NCBI GenBank assembly: GCA_019188255.1
Contig: JAETXT010000005.1
Coordinates: 4,588,001 to 4,652,000, forward strand
Reading direction: 5' to 3'
Origin: Verticillium longisporum
Taxonomy: Eukaryota; Ascomycota; Sordariomycetes; Glomerellales; Plectosphaerellaceae
Length of the DNA: 64,000 nucleotides
How positions within the stretch are numbered: position 1 is the stretch's first letter; each line of letters starts with the position of its first letter. Below, piece by piece: positions 21,506-34,800 of this stretch. The translations under genes and the position numbers were made by a program. Under the pieces are notes generated by a model. It was given only the letters and a program-made list of their open reading frames with translations, was not told the DNA's origin and ran no database searches.

Positions 21506-23550
21506 ATGCCGCTACCCCCGCTCATGGCCTCGGAAAAGGGTTCTCTCGCGACCGAAGACACTTCAGTGACGGCGACGGTCCTCCCCAAGCCGGACCAGAC
21601 CGCGTCTTCCCTCTTCGCCCTCCAGGAACCCCAGCGGAGCAAGTCTCTGAAGAGAACACGCGAGATCACTCCGACTTCTCCTACCTCCCTTGTCGCTGGC
21701 GACCAGCCGATCATCACCGGATCCCCGACCAAGTCGGCACGCCTCGGCCTGCTCAATCGACGCTCGCCTGTCCCGCCTTTGACCGGCGCCGCCGCCCTCG
21801 AAGACCAGCGACGTCAACGTGAAGAAGAGGAGGCCCGCGCGGATCCGCCTGGCTCGAGCGAGAACCCCAGCCAACGCATCCTGTCGGCGCTCGCTGGAGA
21901 CGCCGCATCCGTCATGAGCCGGGCGAGCGACGCGCCGCAGGCACCTACGGCGTCCATGGACGTGCCACCGCCAAAAGCGCCGCCCAGCGTCTCGATACCT
22001 TTGATCAACCATGCCGCCACAGATACGGCTGAGGCCAGCCCGCAGAGCGCGACGAGCGCTGCCAGCATAGGAGGCACCTTGGTCACGGCGAGCCCAGGTC
22101 CTATGGAAGTCGACCCCAGTGCCAACGTGCAGGCGACGCCGGCGCATCACTCCCACGCCCCGGACGACAAGAACACGCCCGGCTCGCTGTCATACCCCGG
22201 ATCACTGCACGCCAGCATGATGTCGGCACCACCAGCGCGCGGCATGAGCTTCCCCATGCCGTCACCCGGGCAAGACTCGCCCGGGCAGCCCGGCGGGAAG
22301 GAGCACAAGTGCCCTTACTGCGAAACCGAATTCACGCGTCACCACAACCTGAAGAGCCATCTTCTGACACATAGCCAAGAGAAGCCTTTCATTTGCCAGC
22401 AATGTGATTCTCGCTTCCGTCGCCTGCACGATCTCAAGCGCCACAGCAAGCTTCACACGGGCGAGAAGCCTCACATTTGCCCCAAGTGCAACCGCAAGTT
22501 TGCGCGCGGCGATGCTCTCGCGCGACACAGCAAGGGCGCTGGCGGTTGCGCCGGCAGGCGATCGAGCATGGGCAGTTTTGGTGCTGATGTGGATGGCCTC
22601 GATGATTCCGGCATGCACGACGACTCCATGACCGGGGTATCTTACGGCAACGACGAGGGAATGACGGAGGAGGAGAGAAGACATTTGAGCCTTCGAAGCA
22701 TCAAAGCTTCTCATGTTCCTGGTGGGCAATCTTCTATCGATGGCTTTGGGCCGCATTCACGGACTTACCCCCCAGCAGGCTCACTCGAGAGACCGTCTGG
22801 GGGTCTCTACCCCCCGCCTCCGCCGCAGGACAGGGGCGCATCTGGATCGAACACATCTCCCAGTATGGGCAACAGCATGGGAGGCGGGCATACCCCGAAC
22901 ACGAGTGTATCCTCCATGCCCATCAGCGGCGCAGGTTCCTCCATGTATTCTCAGGGCGGAACCATGACGGAGAGCCCCAAGCCCTTAAGCCCTGGCGCTG
23001 CGCACGACGGCACCGGCCTGAGCAGACAGCGATCGCCGAGTCTCACGCAGCAGTTTCAACAGCAGCATTTCGGGCGCAGGCAGTCCGACCGCCACACCCC
23101 TCCAGGTTCGTCTTGCGCCGTTACATACCCACTGACGAGTCAAGTGCAGTTTTGCTTACCAGTCACGCAGGCTTCGCCTCAAACAGCGCGCCATCAGCCA
23201 ACGGCCCTCCAGCCCGCGCATCAGGGAGTTCGCACGGCGGCGGCAGCACGGAGAACGGCGGCAACATGTTTGCCACTGACCCTGGTGTCTGGACGTATAT
23301 CCAGACATTGGAGGCCCAGGTCAAGCAGCTGTCGGAAAATGTGGCGGCCATGCAAAAGGCGGACAGTGCCAAACAGGCCCAGATCGGGCTGCTCACGACC
23401 GAGATGACGGCACTCAAGAAGCAACTCCAGGCTCAAGAATCCGAGGCGGCGGCCAAACAAGCGCAGATCGGGCTCCTGACAGCAGAAGTAACCGAATTCC
23501 GGAAACAGCTCCAAGGCCGCGAGACGGAGGCCCTTACGCCCAAGGCATGA
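21506..23550 (+). CDS. C2H2 zinc-finger transcription factor with C-terminal coiled coil (RfeC-like)
   Basis: Exons 21506-23105 and 23171-23550 give 659 residues; the 65-nt intron runs GTTCGT to GCAG with CTGAC inside. Residues 1-260 are disordered and Pro/Ser/Ala-rich. Three tandem fingers follow: C269/C272/H285/H289, C297/C300/H313/H317 and C325/C328/H341/C348, the last closing with Cys (C2HC). Linkers are SQEKPF and TGEKPH. A long Pro/Gly/Ser tract precedes a coiled coil at ~572-650 starting at VWTYIQTLEAQVKQL; it holds a duplicated AKQAQIGLLT block (~600 and ~628). The finger set and the WTYIQTLE helix resemble fungal proteins annotated RfeC (regulator of FLO11-type expression), a tentative match from memory. 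The coiled coil suggests dimerisation. ATG at 21524 is an alternative start giving six fewer residues. Confidence 0.88.
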
Positions 23551-25878
23551 ATGATGCGTCAAGTCCAATTGGTGCAAGCACATGAAGCAACGAGAAGTGC
23601 ACACCTCCCAACTATGTAACAACGACGGCATGCAGCATCAAGGAAGGAGGACGGCAATGGTTGGCACGCGCCGGCAGGGCGACGACGTGCAGGCGTTTAT
23701 ATCTCTCGTTACATGCATCCTCATTCCTAATCGCTCGTTTTCTTGTTCTTCAATTTTTCTTCTTCTTCTTCATTTCTGTCATTCGGATCGTCTGTTTATC
23801 TCCACATCACTCACAGATATCCTCTTCTCGACCGCATCAGACGCTTTCTCGTTTCTTCTTACATTTGGGCAAGGCGTTTTTACAAAGGGACCGAGGGAGC
23901 GGGAAGGGATCCGTCTGGGGTTCGAGAAAAGGGCGACTTGTTGCGGCTTCACGGGCAAAAAGTTTCGAAAGTTTTGGACGGAGGGGTTTGTTGAGGGCAT
24001 CGCGGGGTGGATTGACCCTGTGGAAAGTCTCTCGTGGTGCTGTTGTTAGAGCTGGATTATGTCTCGCGTGTTTCCTATCTGTCTGGTGCTTTGAAACGAG
24101 ATGGCGCTGCCTTGTCATGGCGATGGACGGAGACGGGAGACGGGTCAGAGCAGGTTTCGTTGCCATTTTCTGTGTGTTTGTACCATACCTACCTCGATCA
24201 CGTTCACTGCAAAGAGAGGGGGGAGAGATCTTTACCTCGTGGTAGCACAGCACCTGCGGGGTCTTCTCGCAAGGGACTGAAGCAGCGGCACAAATAAACG
24301 ACACACTCAACAAGTTCAATGTCCCAAGACGGAAGTCATGCGGCCTGACATGGTGGTTGGGTAGCTACGTATTTTGGCAGGCCAATGTGCCCAGCTCGCG
24401 GTTAAATCGGTTGACGGCGAAAATGTTCCACCTTGATGAGCATGAAGAAGATACGGACATGCACTAGCAGCCGGGTCAAACACACAAAGGTGACTCATGC
24501 TCCCGATATCGTGATGAGGATCTTGTTCTTTGGAGTTTTTTTTCCTTGCTCTCCATTTCGTGCGACCACTCATCTTGGCCGTCTGTCTGCCGGGGGGATA
24601 CACAGCAAGGTGAAGTTGGGTGGCAACACGTGGTGCTGCATATAGGGATCCAGCCAGCATGTGTGGTGCCAGTCGCACAACCCTTGTCTCGTCCGTCGTC
24701 GATGGTCCTATCGGCAGGCCAAACCAAGCTGCAGGCGAGCGGGATCGTGAGTGGGCAGGCGGAGCGGGTGCTCATGCCGGGTGTGCCTCCGAGAAGGCCT
24801 CCTCAGTTGGGCGGCAGGACGTGTGAACAGAGACGGAGAGACAGGACAAAGAGGAGGGGGGGCACATCGGTCGGGTCGGCCGGCTGGCTACCTACGTGCA
24901 TGATCACAGGCCTCGAGGCAGAGAGCGAAGTGGCAGAGATGGAGAGAGTACCTGCGGTAGGTACCTAGGTAGATTGAATGCGCTGGCGGCGGTCAGGGTG
25001 CGTGCGCTTGAGTGGACGACGACAGGTTGGATGGACAAGAGTGGCGACGACGCGAGGGGCAAGGTGAAGCGTGAGAATGGGTGGAGACTCGAGTCCTCGT
25101 CCCCAGCCACCGCCAATTCATCAGAGCCGGGAGGGAGGCCACTCCCCTCCCCTCCCCCTAGGATAGGTACCTAGCGACGGCCTGTCCCGCGCGCTGGACT
25201 ATCCGACCTCTCTCGCTCTCCTTGTCTTTGTGTCTTTGTGTTGACTGCCAACCACCTGAGGGAGGCATACAATAAGGTACCTTAAGCTAAGATACCTACC
25301 TAGGTACCTTAACTTACCTAGGTAACTAAAGGTGGTATGGTAGGAACCGATTACAGAGCACCTGCCAGTACCTAGTCATAAAACAGGACCTTGTTGGAGA
25401 GCTCCTGCCAGTAGTCCATCAAAAGCACAGCAAAGCAGGAAAGTACAGCTGATCTCAAGGTGCACCTAACTGGGGTCCAATGTCGCTTGTGCCTGCTCGT
25501 GCAGCAAAGAAGCGCCCACACAGCGTGGCCCACCCCCCTAGACTCTGGTCCGGCCTGAGCAGTCAGAAGGAGTAAGGCACCTACCACCTGCCTTACACCG
25601 AACCGAGTAAGGTAGAGAGGTAGTCGAGGTGCCATTTCTCCAAACAAAACAACACCCTCCCACCGCCACATCGCAAACCACCAAACATCATCACGGAGTG
25701 TGATTGCTTACCCCCCCCCTCTCTTTCAGCGAGTGTGTCTGTACCCGATAGCGACGCGACATTTTATTTGCACGATTCCCTCTATTTTTGTCGCATCCAT
25801 TCGGGAAGAAAGAAAGAACAATACGCGAACAGACCAACACACACCAATGCTCGACAGCTACCCGCCACCGCTGTCACC
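23551..25878. other. Intergenic region between the C2H2 gene and leashin
   Basis: About 2.3 kb. The first ~700 bp include T-rich tracts (~23,720-23,790) and probably the C2H2 3' UTR. The rest holds no supported gene. A cluster of AGGTACCTAGGT-type palindromes at 24,955-25,376 is listed separately. The final ~200 bp are CT-rich leader-like sequence before the leashin ATG. Confidence 0.6.
24955..25376. promoter_or_regulatory. Cluster of AGGTACCTAGGT-type palindromes
   Basis: At least five copies of a palindromic word based on TAGGTACCTA/CCTAGGTA occur in ~420 bp: near 24,957-24,973, 25,163-25,174, 25,273-25,285, 25,293-25,310 and 25,368-25,376, with a further TTACCTAGGTAA at 25,314-25,325. They lie 500-920 bp upstream of the leashin start codon. 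Palindromic clustering suggests a dimeric DNA-binding protein or a cruciform; which one, if any, is not known. Confidence 0.45.
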
Positions 25879-28800
25879 ATGATGCGAGATTCTCGTCGGC
25901 GGAGCCCGACCGAGAGCTCCCGGCGACGGAGAAAAGAGCGTCGCAACTCGCGCGACAAGATCGAGCTCGTCTCCGCCCCTAGCGCCAGCGAGAGCGCGAC
26001 CCGGAGCATGGAGATGCCGGGGCCCATGCCTGGTAGCATGCCAGAGGACCCCGCGCCCCGGGTGACCGAGACATCGCGCGCTCCGCCCGAGACGTCGTCT
26101 TCGCGATCCTACCCACAGCCGCCGTCGCAGTCGCAGTCGCAGTACCAGTACAACCACCAGTATCACGACCAGGCCCAGACACCGCAGCCTCAGTGCCAGT
26201 CTGCCTACCAACAGCCGCTGCCGCAACAGTCCCCGTACCAACAACAGCAACAACAACCACAAGCGTACCAGCCTCAACAGTCGTCGTTCCAGCAATACCC
26301 CCAGCAGTACCAGCAGTATCCGCAAAATCAGTATTCCCAACAGCACCAGTCGCCTTCTCAATACCCCGCGCATTCACAAGCTCCTTACTATGGCGAACCC
26401 GTGCATTCATATCCCAATGGACGTGCCCGAAACTCGGACAGCTCCTCCGACACATCGTCCTCGCTGCTCAACGTCTCACGCCGGAGCCCAAAGCACGCCA
26501 AGGCAGGCAACGTCTTCACCACCTTCTTCCGCAGCCCTTCCGAGCAGCGCCACCGCCGTCGCCAGAAGAAGAAGAACACGCGTTTCATGTCCATGGGCGC
26601 CAACTCGTCGTCCTCTTCCCTCGACTCGGACCTCGCCTATGGACGTGGATACATCCCTCGCGAGGGCGGCAGCCTAGCGAGCGGCAGCCGTCGCGTGAGC
26701 CCTGGCCCCAACGGAAAGGGAAGCCAGTACAGCCAGGGCGCCCGTCGAACACCCACCGCCGAGCTGCACCGCCCTCCTCTCTCTGTCCGTGGCGGCAAAG
26801 CCGAACAGGCCAAGACAGATGAGGAGATCCTCGCCATCGGTCGCCAGCTCTCTGATATTGCGCGCAAGCAGAACGAGGCTGATCTACGTGCTTCCGGCAA
26901 GGTGCGCCCTTCTACGCTGGTCGGCGCCGCCGCAGCTCTGAGTGCTTTCAGTCGTTCGAGGACCAAGGATAGCTCCAAACGGGGCATCGGCAGCTCCCGG
27001 CCTGGGCGTGACGACGAAGACTCCGACTGGGAGTCTGCATCTGACGACGATGACTCCTCGTCTAGCGACGATGCTGACCCTGGACTCGTCTATGGCTCGA
27101 CCGCCAACCTGCCTAGCTCACTGGGGGCACCAGCCAGTCAGGCAGCGCATGATGGGAACCGGAACCATGCTGTGGACCCCAGCCTTTTTGGACCTTACAA
27201 CTCCCTCCGGGGCTCCGTGACGCCGATTCCCTTTGCGCAGCCCTCTCATGCCTACAGCTCTCCGCGCCACCAGTCCGAGGAGCCAAAGGCCGATACCCCT
27301 TCGTCGTCGTCAAGGATCGGCAAGCAGCCCATGCAGCACGTCTATGCTATCCCTACCTCGGATCCGAACAACTTCGATATTGACCGCGGATCGATCATCT
27401 CCTCTCGGCACACGGCATCCCAGTCCTCACGCCCCCTCCCGTGCCGCTACAGCAGCCCATCCCCGTGGCCCCCGTCTCGTCCAAAGTCTATGCAACCGAG
27501 AAGCTCGCGGATGAGGACCGCCGCAGGGAACTCCGCGGCGAACGTAGGCACACCGACGGTGGCAGCCTCGCCGGTGCCGCCGTTGCTGGCGTTGCGGCTG
27601 CGGCTATAGGCGCTGCGGTGGCCTCGAGCCGGAAGGATTCTCGCGATGTTCGTGACAGTCGCGACATCCGAGACCCTCGTGACCCTCGCGATCCTCGAGA
27701 GTCGCGTGACTCTCGGGGCGCCCGCGACTCGCGCGACTACCGTGATTATCCGCGTGAAGATCGGCATCAGGAGCGTCGCTCAGGCCGGAACGACTATCCG
27801 GAAAAGACAGAGCGTGACGATTACGCTCGCGCCGATAAGGACAGCCCTCGCCGTTCCCACCGGGACAGCAATGTCAAGGTAATTGACGAGCGGGACCAGA
27901 CGTCTTCTCGACGGGAAAAGGACCCTTCCTACGACTCACAGCTTACGAGAAGACACACTGCCCCCGTTGACCAACGTGACAAATCCTATAAGCTGCCTAG
28001 AGGAGACGAAATCAGGGTTGAGCTTGATCAAGAGAAGGACCGTCGCTACCAGGACGAGCTTCGTCGAGCTCGGCGGGAAGAGCCTCCGGCTACCACCAAG
28101 GAGGAGCGACGCAGGTCGAGACCTGAGCAACAACCGGTAGAACTGCCCCCAGAGAACCAGCGAACTGCCTTGACCGAAACCCCCGCCTCACGAGCTCCTA
28201 TTGACCCTTTCCAGTTTCAGGTTGCCGACGATGCCTTCGCGACGCCCAAGCACGCGACACCCACCAGGCCCTTGACACCCCAGGTCTTTACCATTGACCG
28301 CGAACCCGATTTTGGTGACTCCAAGCCCCGGAGCGGTCCGTCCGAGGACGCGAGGCTGAGCCGAAAGGACTCTTTCGAGATTGAGCAGCGCATGGAGCTC
28401 GATCGCAAGGGATCTCGCTCTCGATCCAGGACGCCTGAGCCCCGACGCCGCCACGCCTACGAAGAGGAGGAGCATGCCGCTAGGTCCATTTACGAGGAGG
28501 CTAAGCATGCGACGGCGCCTGTTGCCGTTGCCGCTTTTGCCTCGGCCATCGCCATCGAGCAGCAGCGCTTTCGCGAGCGACATCGTGACGATTACGACGA
28601 TGACGGATCGCGCCGGCGAACGGGGGCTGACCGAGATGTCGTTCAGGAGGAGGCTGACCGCTACTACCGCGAATCTGTCATAGCCCGCAAGATTGCCGAA
28701 GATGACCTTCGATCGCGCAGCGCATCCCCCACGACAAGTCCATCGTCGACAAGTGGCAGGAAGATAAAGAGCCAGCTACTAAGGAGATTGCCATCGTCAC

Positions 28801-31800
28801 GCCGCCCGAGACGGATCACCCTCACGACAAGAGCCCTTACGACGCCCCGAATGCCGATGTCCGCATCGACCATGTCATCAAGCCCAATGAGCTTTCACGG
28901 TTCCGCGTGCCAGCTGACGAACTGTACGTCGACACAGCGACTGTCTGGAAGTCCCGCGATCCGTCTTGCGAGCGGGATCGTCCCTTGCTCAACCTCGTTC
29001 TCCCCACACCTCATGTCACGCCAAGCCCCACCCCGAATCCCGAGACGCAGAGTAGGGCCGCCCCGAGAGAGGCTGAGAAGCAGCAAAGTCCGTCCACCGA
29101 GACAAGGTCTGCGCCGCCAGACATCATTATCGGACCTCGCGGAGAGATCATCCAGACGCCATCTACTCCAAAGTCGGTCACCTGGGGTGAGAATGAAACC
29201 AAACGTTTCGAGGTTGAGAGTCCTGAGCCGCCTGAGAAGAAAGGAGGTTCCCGCATCAGCACCACTACTGGCTGGGGCGTTGTTGCCGCCGCTGTCGCCG
29301 GCAGCGTGGCAGCGAGTTCCGACGACAAGCCCTCGAGGAACGGCGAAGACAGAGGCCGCGGCTGGGATGACTCGTCTCGATCACGAACGTACGAGGTTGT
29401 CGATGCGCGACCTTCCTGGGATGATGCCGATGCCCCTCCCAGCCCTGGACCTAAGCCCCGCAGCCCCAGTCCTAGCGGGCGTAATCCGACTATGCCGGGT
29501 GGCTTTGGCGATGATGCGGAATTCACCAGCATCATGGCTGCTGGTCTTCAAGATTCTGGATTTGACCCAAGAATTGTCACTCAGAACCCTGCCTACAGCA
29601 GGAAGAGCTGGGATGATTCATCCAAGCCGAGGTCTGACGTCGGAACCAAGGGCCAATCCTCTTGGGACGACAAGGACGCTTCCTGGGTCTCTGAGACGAA
29701 GACGCGTAGTTCCAGTACCGGTCCGCGACGCGCTCGTCCTTCAGGTGGCTATGGCGACGATGTCGAATTTGCGTCCGTTTTGGCCGCTGGGCTGCAAGAC
29801 ACCGGCTTTGACCCGAACATCGTCATCGACGACCCCACCTACCGCAGGCGGGCCAGCCCTCCCGGCTCTAACGAGCCCGGCTTGTATCACAGGCCCTACG
29901 CGGAAACCGTGTCTGATCTCGGGTTCGTGGCTGACGCGATCCCCGCGGCCCGCTCCCTGAGTCTGGCATCGTCCTGGGTGAACTCACCGAGACCCCTGTC
30001 CAGGAGACCGCTCCAGCTGTTGACGGTTGGTATACTCCTTCGAATCTGACGAAAAAGGACAAGAAGAAGCGTGACAAGGCTTCCAAGCGACAGAGCACGG
30101 ACACCTTTGATGAGCCTCTTCCTGCATCCGAGCCAGCACCCGCTGATGACCTTTCGCGTGACGTCGTTCCCGAATCCATCTCTGAGCCTGTCGCAGACCA
30201 GGAGAACTTGTCCAAGCTCAGCAAGAAAGAACGGAAGAAGCGCGAGAAGGCTCTGGCCAAGGAAGTTGTCATTGTCCAGGATGACGTCCCCTCGCCAGCT
30301 CCCGAGACCGACCTGCCGGCCGCCCAGCCTGCAGACGTGGCCGCTGAAGATGAGTGGGCTGCGCCGTCATCGTCATCCAAGAAGAAGAAAAAGAAGGGAA
30401 AGAAGTCTATGGATACGCCAGACGAGACGGCGGACCAGCGCGTGGCTGTTCCTGTTGACGCCTTTGAGGACTTGCAATCAACTACGCGCGAGGCCGAGCC
30501 CGTGCTGGACGAGTTTGATACACCCAAGAAGTCCAAGAAGAAGTCGAAGCGGGATTCCCTCATCTATGACTCGCCTTCCGGGGCTGTCTCTGAGGTCTCT
30601 GTCGGTGGCACTCGGACCAAGAAGTACCACAAGCGCGACTCTACGGTCTACGACTCGCCGTCGGGGGCCGTGTCCGAAGTTTCCGTCGGTGGAACACGCA
30701 GCAAGCGATCTTCCAAGCAGGACTCACTCTACGACTCTCCCTCCGCAGCGGTCTCTGAGGTTTCCGTCGGAGGTACCAGGAGCAAGAAGGACAAGCGCAA
30801 GAGCGTAGACTATTCTCTCGTGGATGATTATGCGGACGACAAGCCAGGCGACCCGCCGGATCCGGGCGGCCGTTCATTCATAGACGATCGCGACGTCACC
30901 TCTGTCGTATCCGACCCGGCCTCCAAGTACGATCGCCACGAACGGCGATCCAACGGGACCCGGTACGACGATGGCGATGATACAAGGTCGATTGCTTCAT
31001 TCGCGTCAGCGCCCGACGGCCGTAAGCGGAGCAGCAAAGACGGCAAGCGCAAGGAGCCCGAGAAGAAGAGCAGCGGGTTCTTCGGCCTCTTCAACCGCAG
31101 CAGCACAGAGGTGAATAAGAAATCTGACAGTCGTAAAGACGAGCAGTCTTTTAGATAATGCCGGCACCCTTGGCGCGGGTGTCGGCTTGGCGGGCGTGGC
31201 GGCTTATGCCGCGTCCCGCCGGAATGCCGCCGGTGCTTTCTCTTCGGAGGACGTTGATCCCAAAGACCGACCGACCGGATCTGCATCTAGAGATGTTGAC
31301 TATGTGGATCCCGAGATCGTTCACCGGACCATCAAGCCTGCTATCGATCCCCAGTACGGCGATCTGCTACCTCTGCCGCCGAGCGAGCCCGGCTCGCCCA
31401 GGAAGGATGGGTCTGATGAGGAGCTCCCTGCGCTGCCAGAAAGCCGACCGGAGACGCCTCCCGAGGAGCGCAACAAGTTGCGTCAAAAGCCGTCGCACAC
31501 CCGCAGGAGGAGCGCCGTGGACACGCCCAGCAAGAGCCCCAGTCGCACCGCCATCCCTATCCAGCTGCGACTGGGCCAGCGGTCCAATCCGTCTTCTCCG
31601 GCATACCACAAGTCATCGCCCGTGGCCTCTCCCATTGCGGCGCCCGTGCCTGAGCCTCCTACACCCAGGAGGCCGACGTCGTGGGACAACAGCCGTGAGA
31701 TCAAGCCACTCTATCTTCTTGAGCATGCCCGCCAGGGCCAGATGAACCCTGAGGTTGACCTGCCCGAGCTGCCGCCCAGCGAGGCGTCGTCGCGCGAATC

Positions 31801-34800
31801 ACCCTCGCCGTTCGCCCAAACCGATGACGATCTCGCCGCGTGGGACGTGTTGTATCCCGAGGAGCATGGCCTGCGACTCGACACTGATATTCCCGAAGCT
31901 TTGCCTAAGGACCGCGCAGGATCCCAGGAATCAACCCCTAAAGCTACAAGGCGCGAGCTCGATGCCGACGCCATCTATCCTCTGGCTCTCGATGATGCGC
32001 CCCTCCCTTCTTCGCAAGCAAAATCTCTTGACTCGATGGTCTCTCAAGATGATCTCATCGACCTTCCCCCTCTACCCACCAACCCTAGTGGTCCGGATTC
32101 CGAACAGGAACCAGGCCCTGTCGAGCCAATGTCGAAAGACCGGAGCTCGTATCTCCTTCACTCGACGCCCCCGTCTCTCCGCGACATTGCTGAGCGGGAC
32201 TGGTCGAGGACGTCTCCTGACCAGTCACCGAGCCGAGATGCCGCGGTGGACGTTCAGGACGGTGAGAAGAAGAGGAGTTCTGGTCTCTGGGGTGCGGCTG
32301 CTGGCGTTGCCGCCGGTGGACTTGCCGCGCTGGGGCTTTTCGGTTCTTCTGACAAGAAGGGCGAAACCCCTGCGACAGATGACGACAGGAAGGACGAGAC
32401 GGCCGAAGTCCAGGACGAGTGGGCCTCGACTCCGTCAAAGAAGAAGAAGGGCAAGAAGGGCAAGAAAGCAAAGGAGGAGATCGCTGAAGATGTGTCCACG
32501 CCTGTCCCGGAGGACCTTCGCACTCCAGTCCCGGAGGTCCTTTCTGCTCCTGTTCCTGAGCCGGACACCGTCCCCGCGCAATCTGCCGATGACGTCGCTG
32601 AGACCAAGGCCTCGAAGAAATCGAAGAAGAAGGGGAAGAAGAATGCATCTTCGGAACCCGAACCCGAAAGCGCGGCTCCTCTTGAGACCGTAGAGGAGCC
32701 CCCCGTGCTGTTCCGGAAGAGCTGCCCAATTCTGAACCTCCTGTGGAAGACGTGGTTGCGATCGACCCGTCGGACGCAATTCCCGAGGCTGCCGCTCCGG
32801 CAGCAGAAGACGTTCTCGACGAGCCCAAGTCTGCCAAGAACAAGAAGAAGAAGGGCAAGAAGTCGCAAGCGCTTGACCCTGAGCTCCAAACACCGACAGA
32901 AGTCGTGGATGAGAGCTCGAGAGCCATCTTGGACGACGCCCCTGCAGCAGAGATCCCCGCCGCTGAGACGTTTTCTGCTGAACCTCCTCTTGGAAACGCT
33001 GCCGTTGACGAAGTTGTGCCCGAAGCCGCCATTACTGAAGCCATCATTCCAGTTGTCGAGGAACTGGTCGAAGAGCCAAAGTCTTCCAAGAAGAGCAAGA
33101 AAAAGTCGAAGAAGGCGCAGACACCAGAACCGGAGCCCATCGTCGAAACCGCAGTGGTTGATGACACTCCCGAGCCGACCCCAGATGAATCCCTCGCTGC
33201 TGATCCTCTTGCTGCCAACGTCGTTACCGACGCGGCCCCTCAGACTGCCGACGACACATTCGAAGAGCCCAAATCCACCAAGAAGGGTAAGAAGAAGGGC
33301 AAAAAGGCGCAAAGCTTGGAGCCTGAGCCAGAACAGCCCATCGAAGACAACGTCAAAGCCATCTCCGATGAGACCCCACTTGATGGATTTGTTGAGCCTA
33401 CGGCTGAGCCTGTTCTCGAGATGCAGCCTGAGCCAACTTCTACTGCGGAGATTGCACCTGATTATTCTGCTCCGCCGCCTGAGGACAGCTTCGAGGAGCC
33501 AAAATCCACAAAGAAGAGCAAGAAGAAGGGCAAGAAATCACAGTCCTCGTCATGGGATGTTGATGAGCCGCAAGCCGCAGCCGCGGAGGAGACTTCCAAA
33601 GCTTTGCCTGACGAGCCCCTCGCCGAAATTGTCGAGACACCCGACGAGCCAGCCACCCCGGCGCCAGAAGACGCCCCCAAGGAACCGAAGTCTTCCAAGA
33701 AGAGCAAGAAGAAAGGCAAGAAGAGCTTATCGCTGGATGCTGACTTGCCTGTCGAGCCGGTGGAGGATATTCCACAAGTCTCTTCCCAAGATGCTGTTGC
33801 TGCTGAGCCTTCCACTGGCGATGCCTTGACCGAGCCATCTACACCCTTGGCTGGCGATGCCCTCGAGGAGACCAAGTCATCCAAGAAAAGCAAAAAGAAG
33901 GGCAAGAAAACGCCCACTTGGGATGATGACTGGGCTGCCGACGCAGGGGAACATAGCACCGATAAAGCACCTGCGGAGGAGGTCTCTGCCGAGGCACCCA
34001 TTGCCACCGATGTTGTACCCGAAGTTCCTGCTGTTGAGGCTATTGAAGACGCTCCCGCTCCGGCGAAGCTGTCAAAGAAGGACAAGAAAAAGGCTAAGAA
34101 GAATCAAGGTACAGATCTCGACTGGGCGGAAGCAACAGACGACTCTATTGTCAAAGCCGAGGAACCCGTGGTTGAGGATTCGATCACCGCGGCTGCCTTG
34201 CCCGAGGTGTCTGTTGCTGAGCCCATAGAGGAGCTCCCTGAACCTGCGAAGCTGTCCAAGAAGGACAAGAAGAAGGCCAAGAAGAACCAATCTTGGGAAT
34301 CTGACTGGACGGCGGATACGCCACAGGAGAGCACTGCGATGGGAACCGATGTGGAAGCTCCCGTGGCGCAGGTTGAAGGAGAGACTCCCGACCTTGGGCC
34401 TGAGACTCCACTTGACAGCACGACCGCATTCGACGAGCCAGACGCTGGCTCGAAGAAGGGCAAGAAGAAGAAGAAGGGGAAGAAGGCAACCTCTCTGGAT
34501 GAAGAGACCACTCCGGCAGTCACTACCGAGCCCGTTCCCGAGGTTATCCTCGCGGACGAGCCCGCCATCCAAGACGACAAAGTTTCTACCGGCTCAATCA
34601 CCCCCACGGGCCTCTCCGCATCGTACAAGCAAGACGAGGCGATGCTAGCTTGGGAAGATGCCCTCGACGACCACTCCGCCATCAAATCGCCGCCCCAAGC
34701 AGCCCAAGGCCTCGGCAATGAGCTGCGACAAGCCGACGATCCTGCCCCCGACGACGCTTCCGACATTTTCTTTGACGCCGAGGACGAAGCGAGAGCGCTG

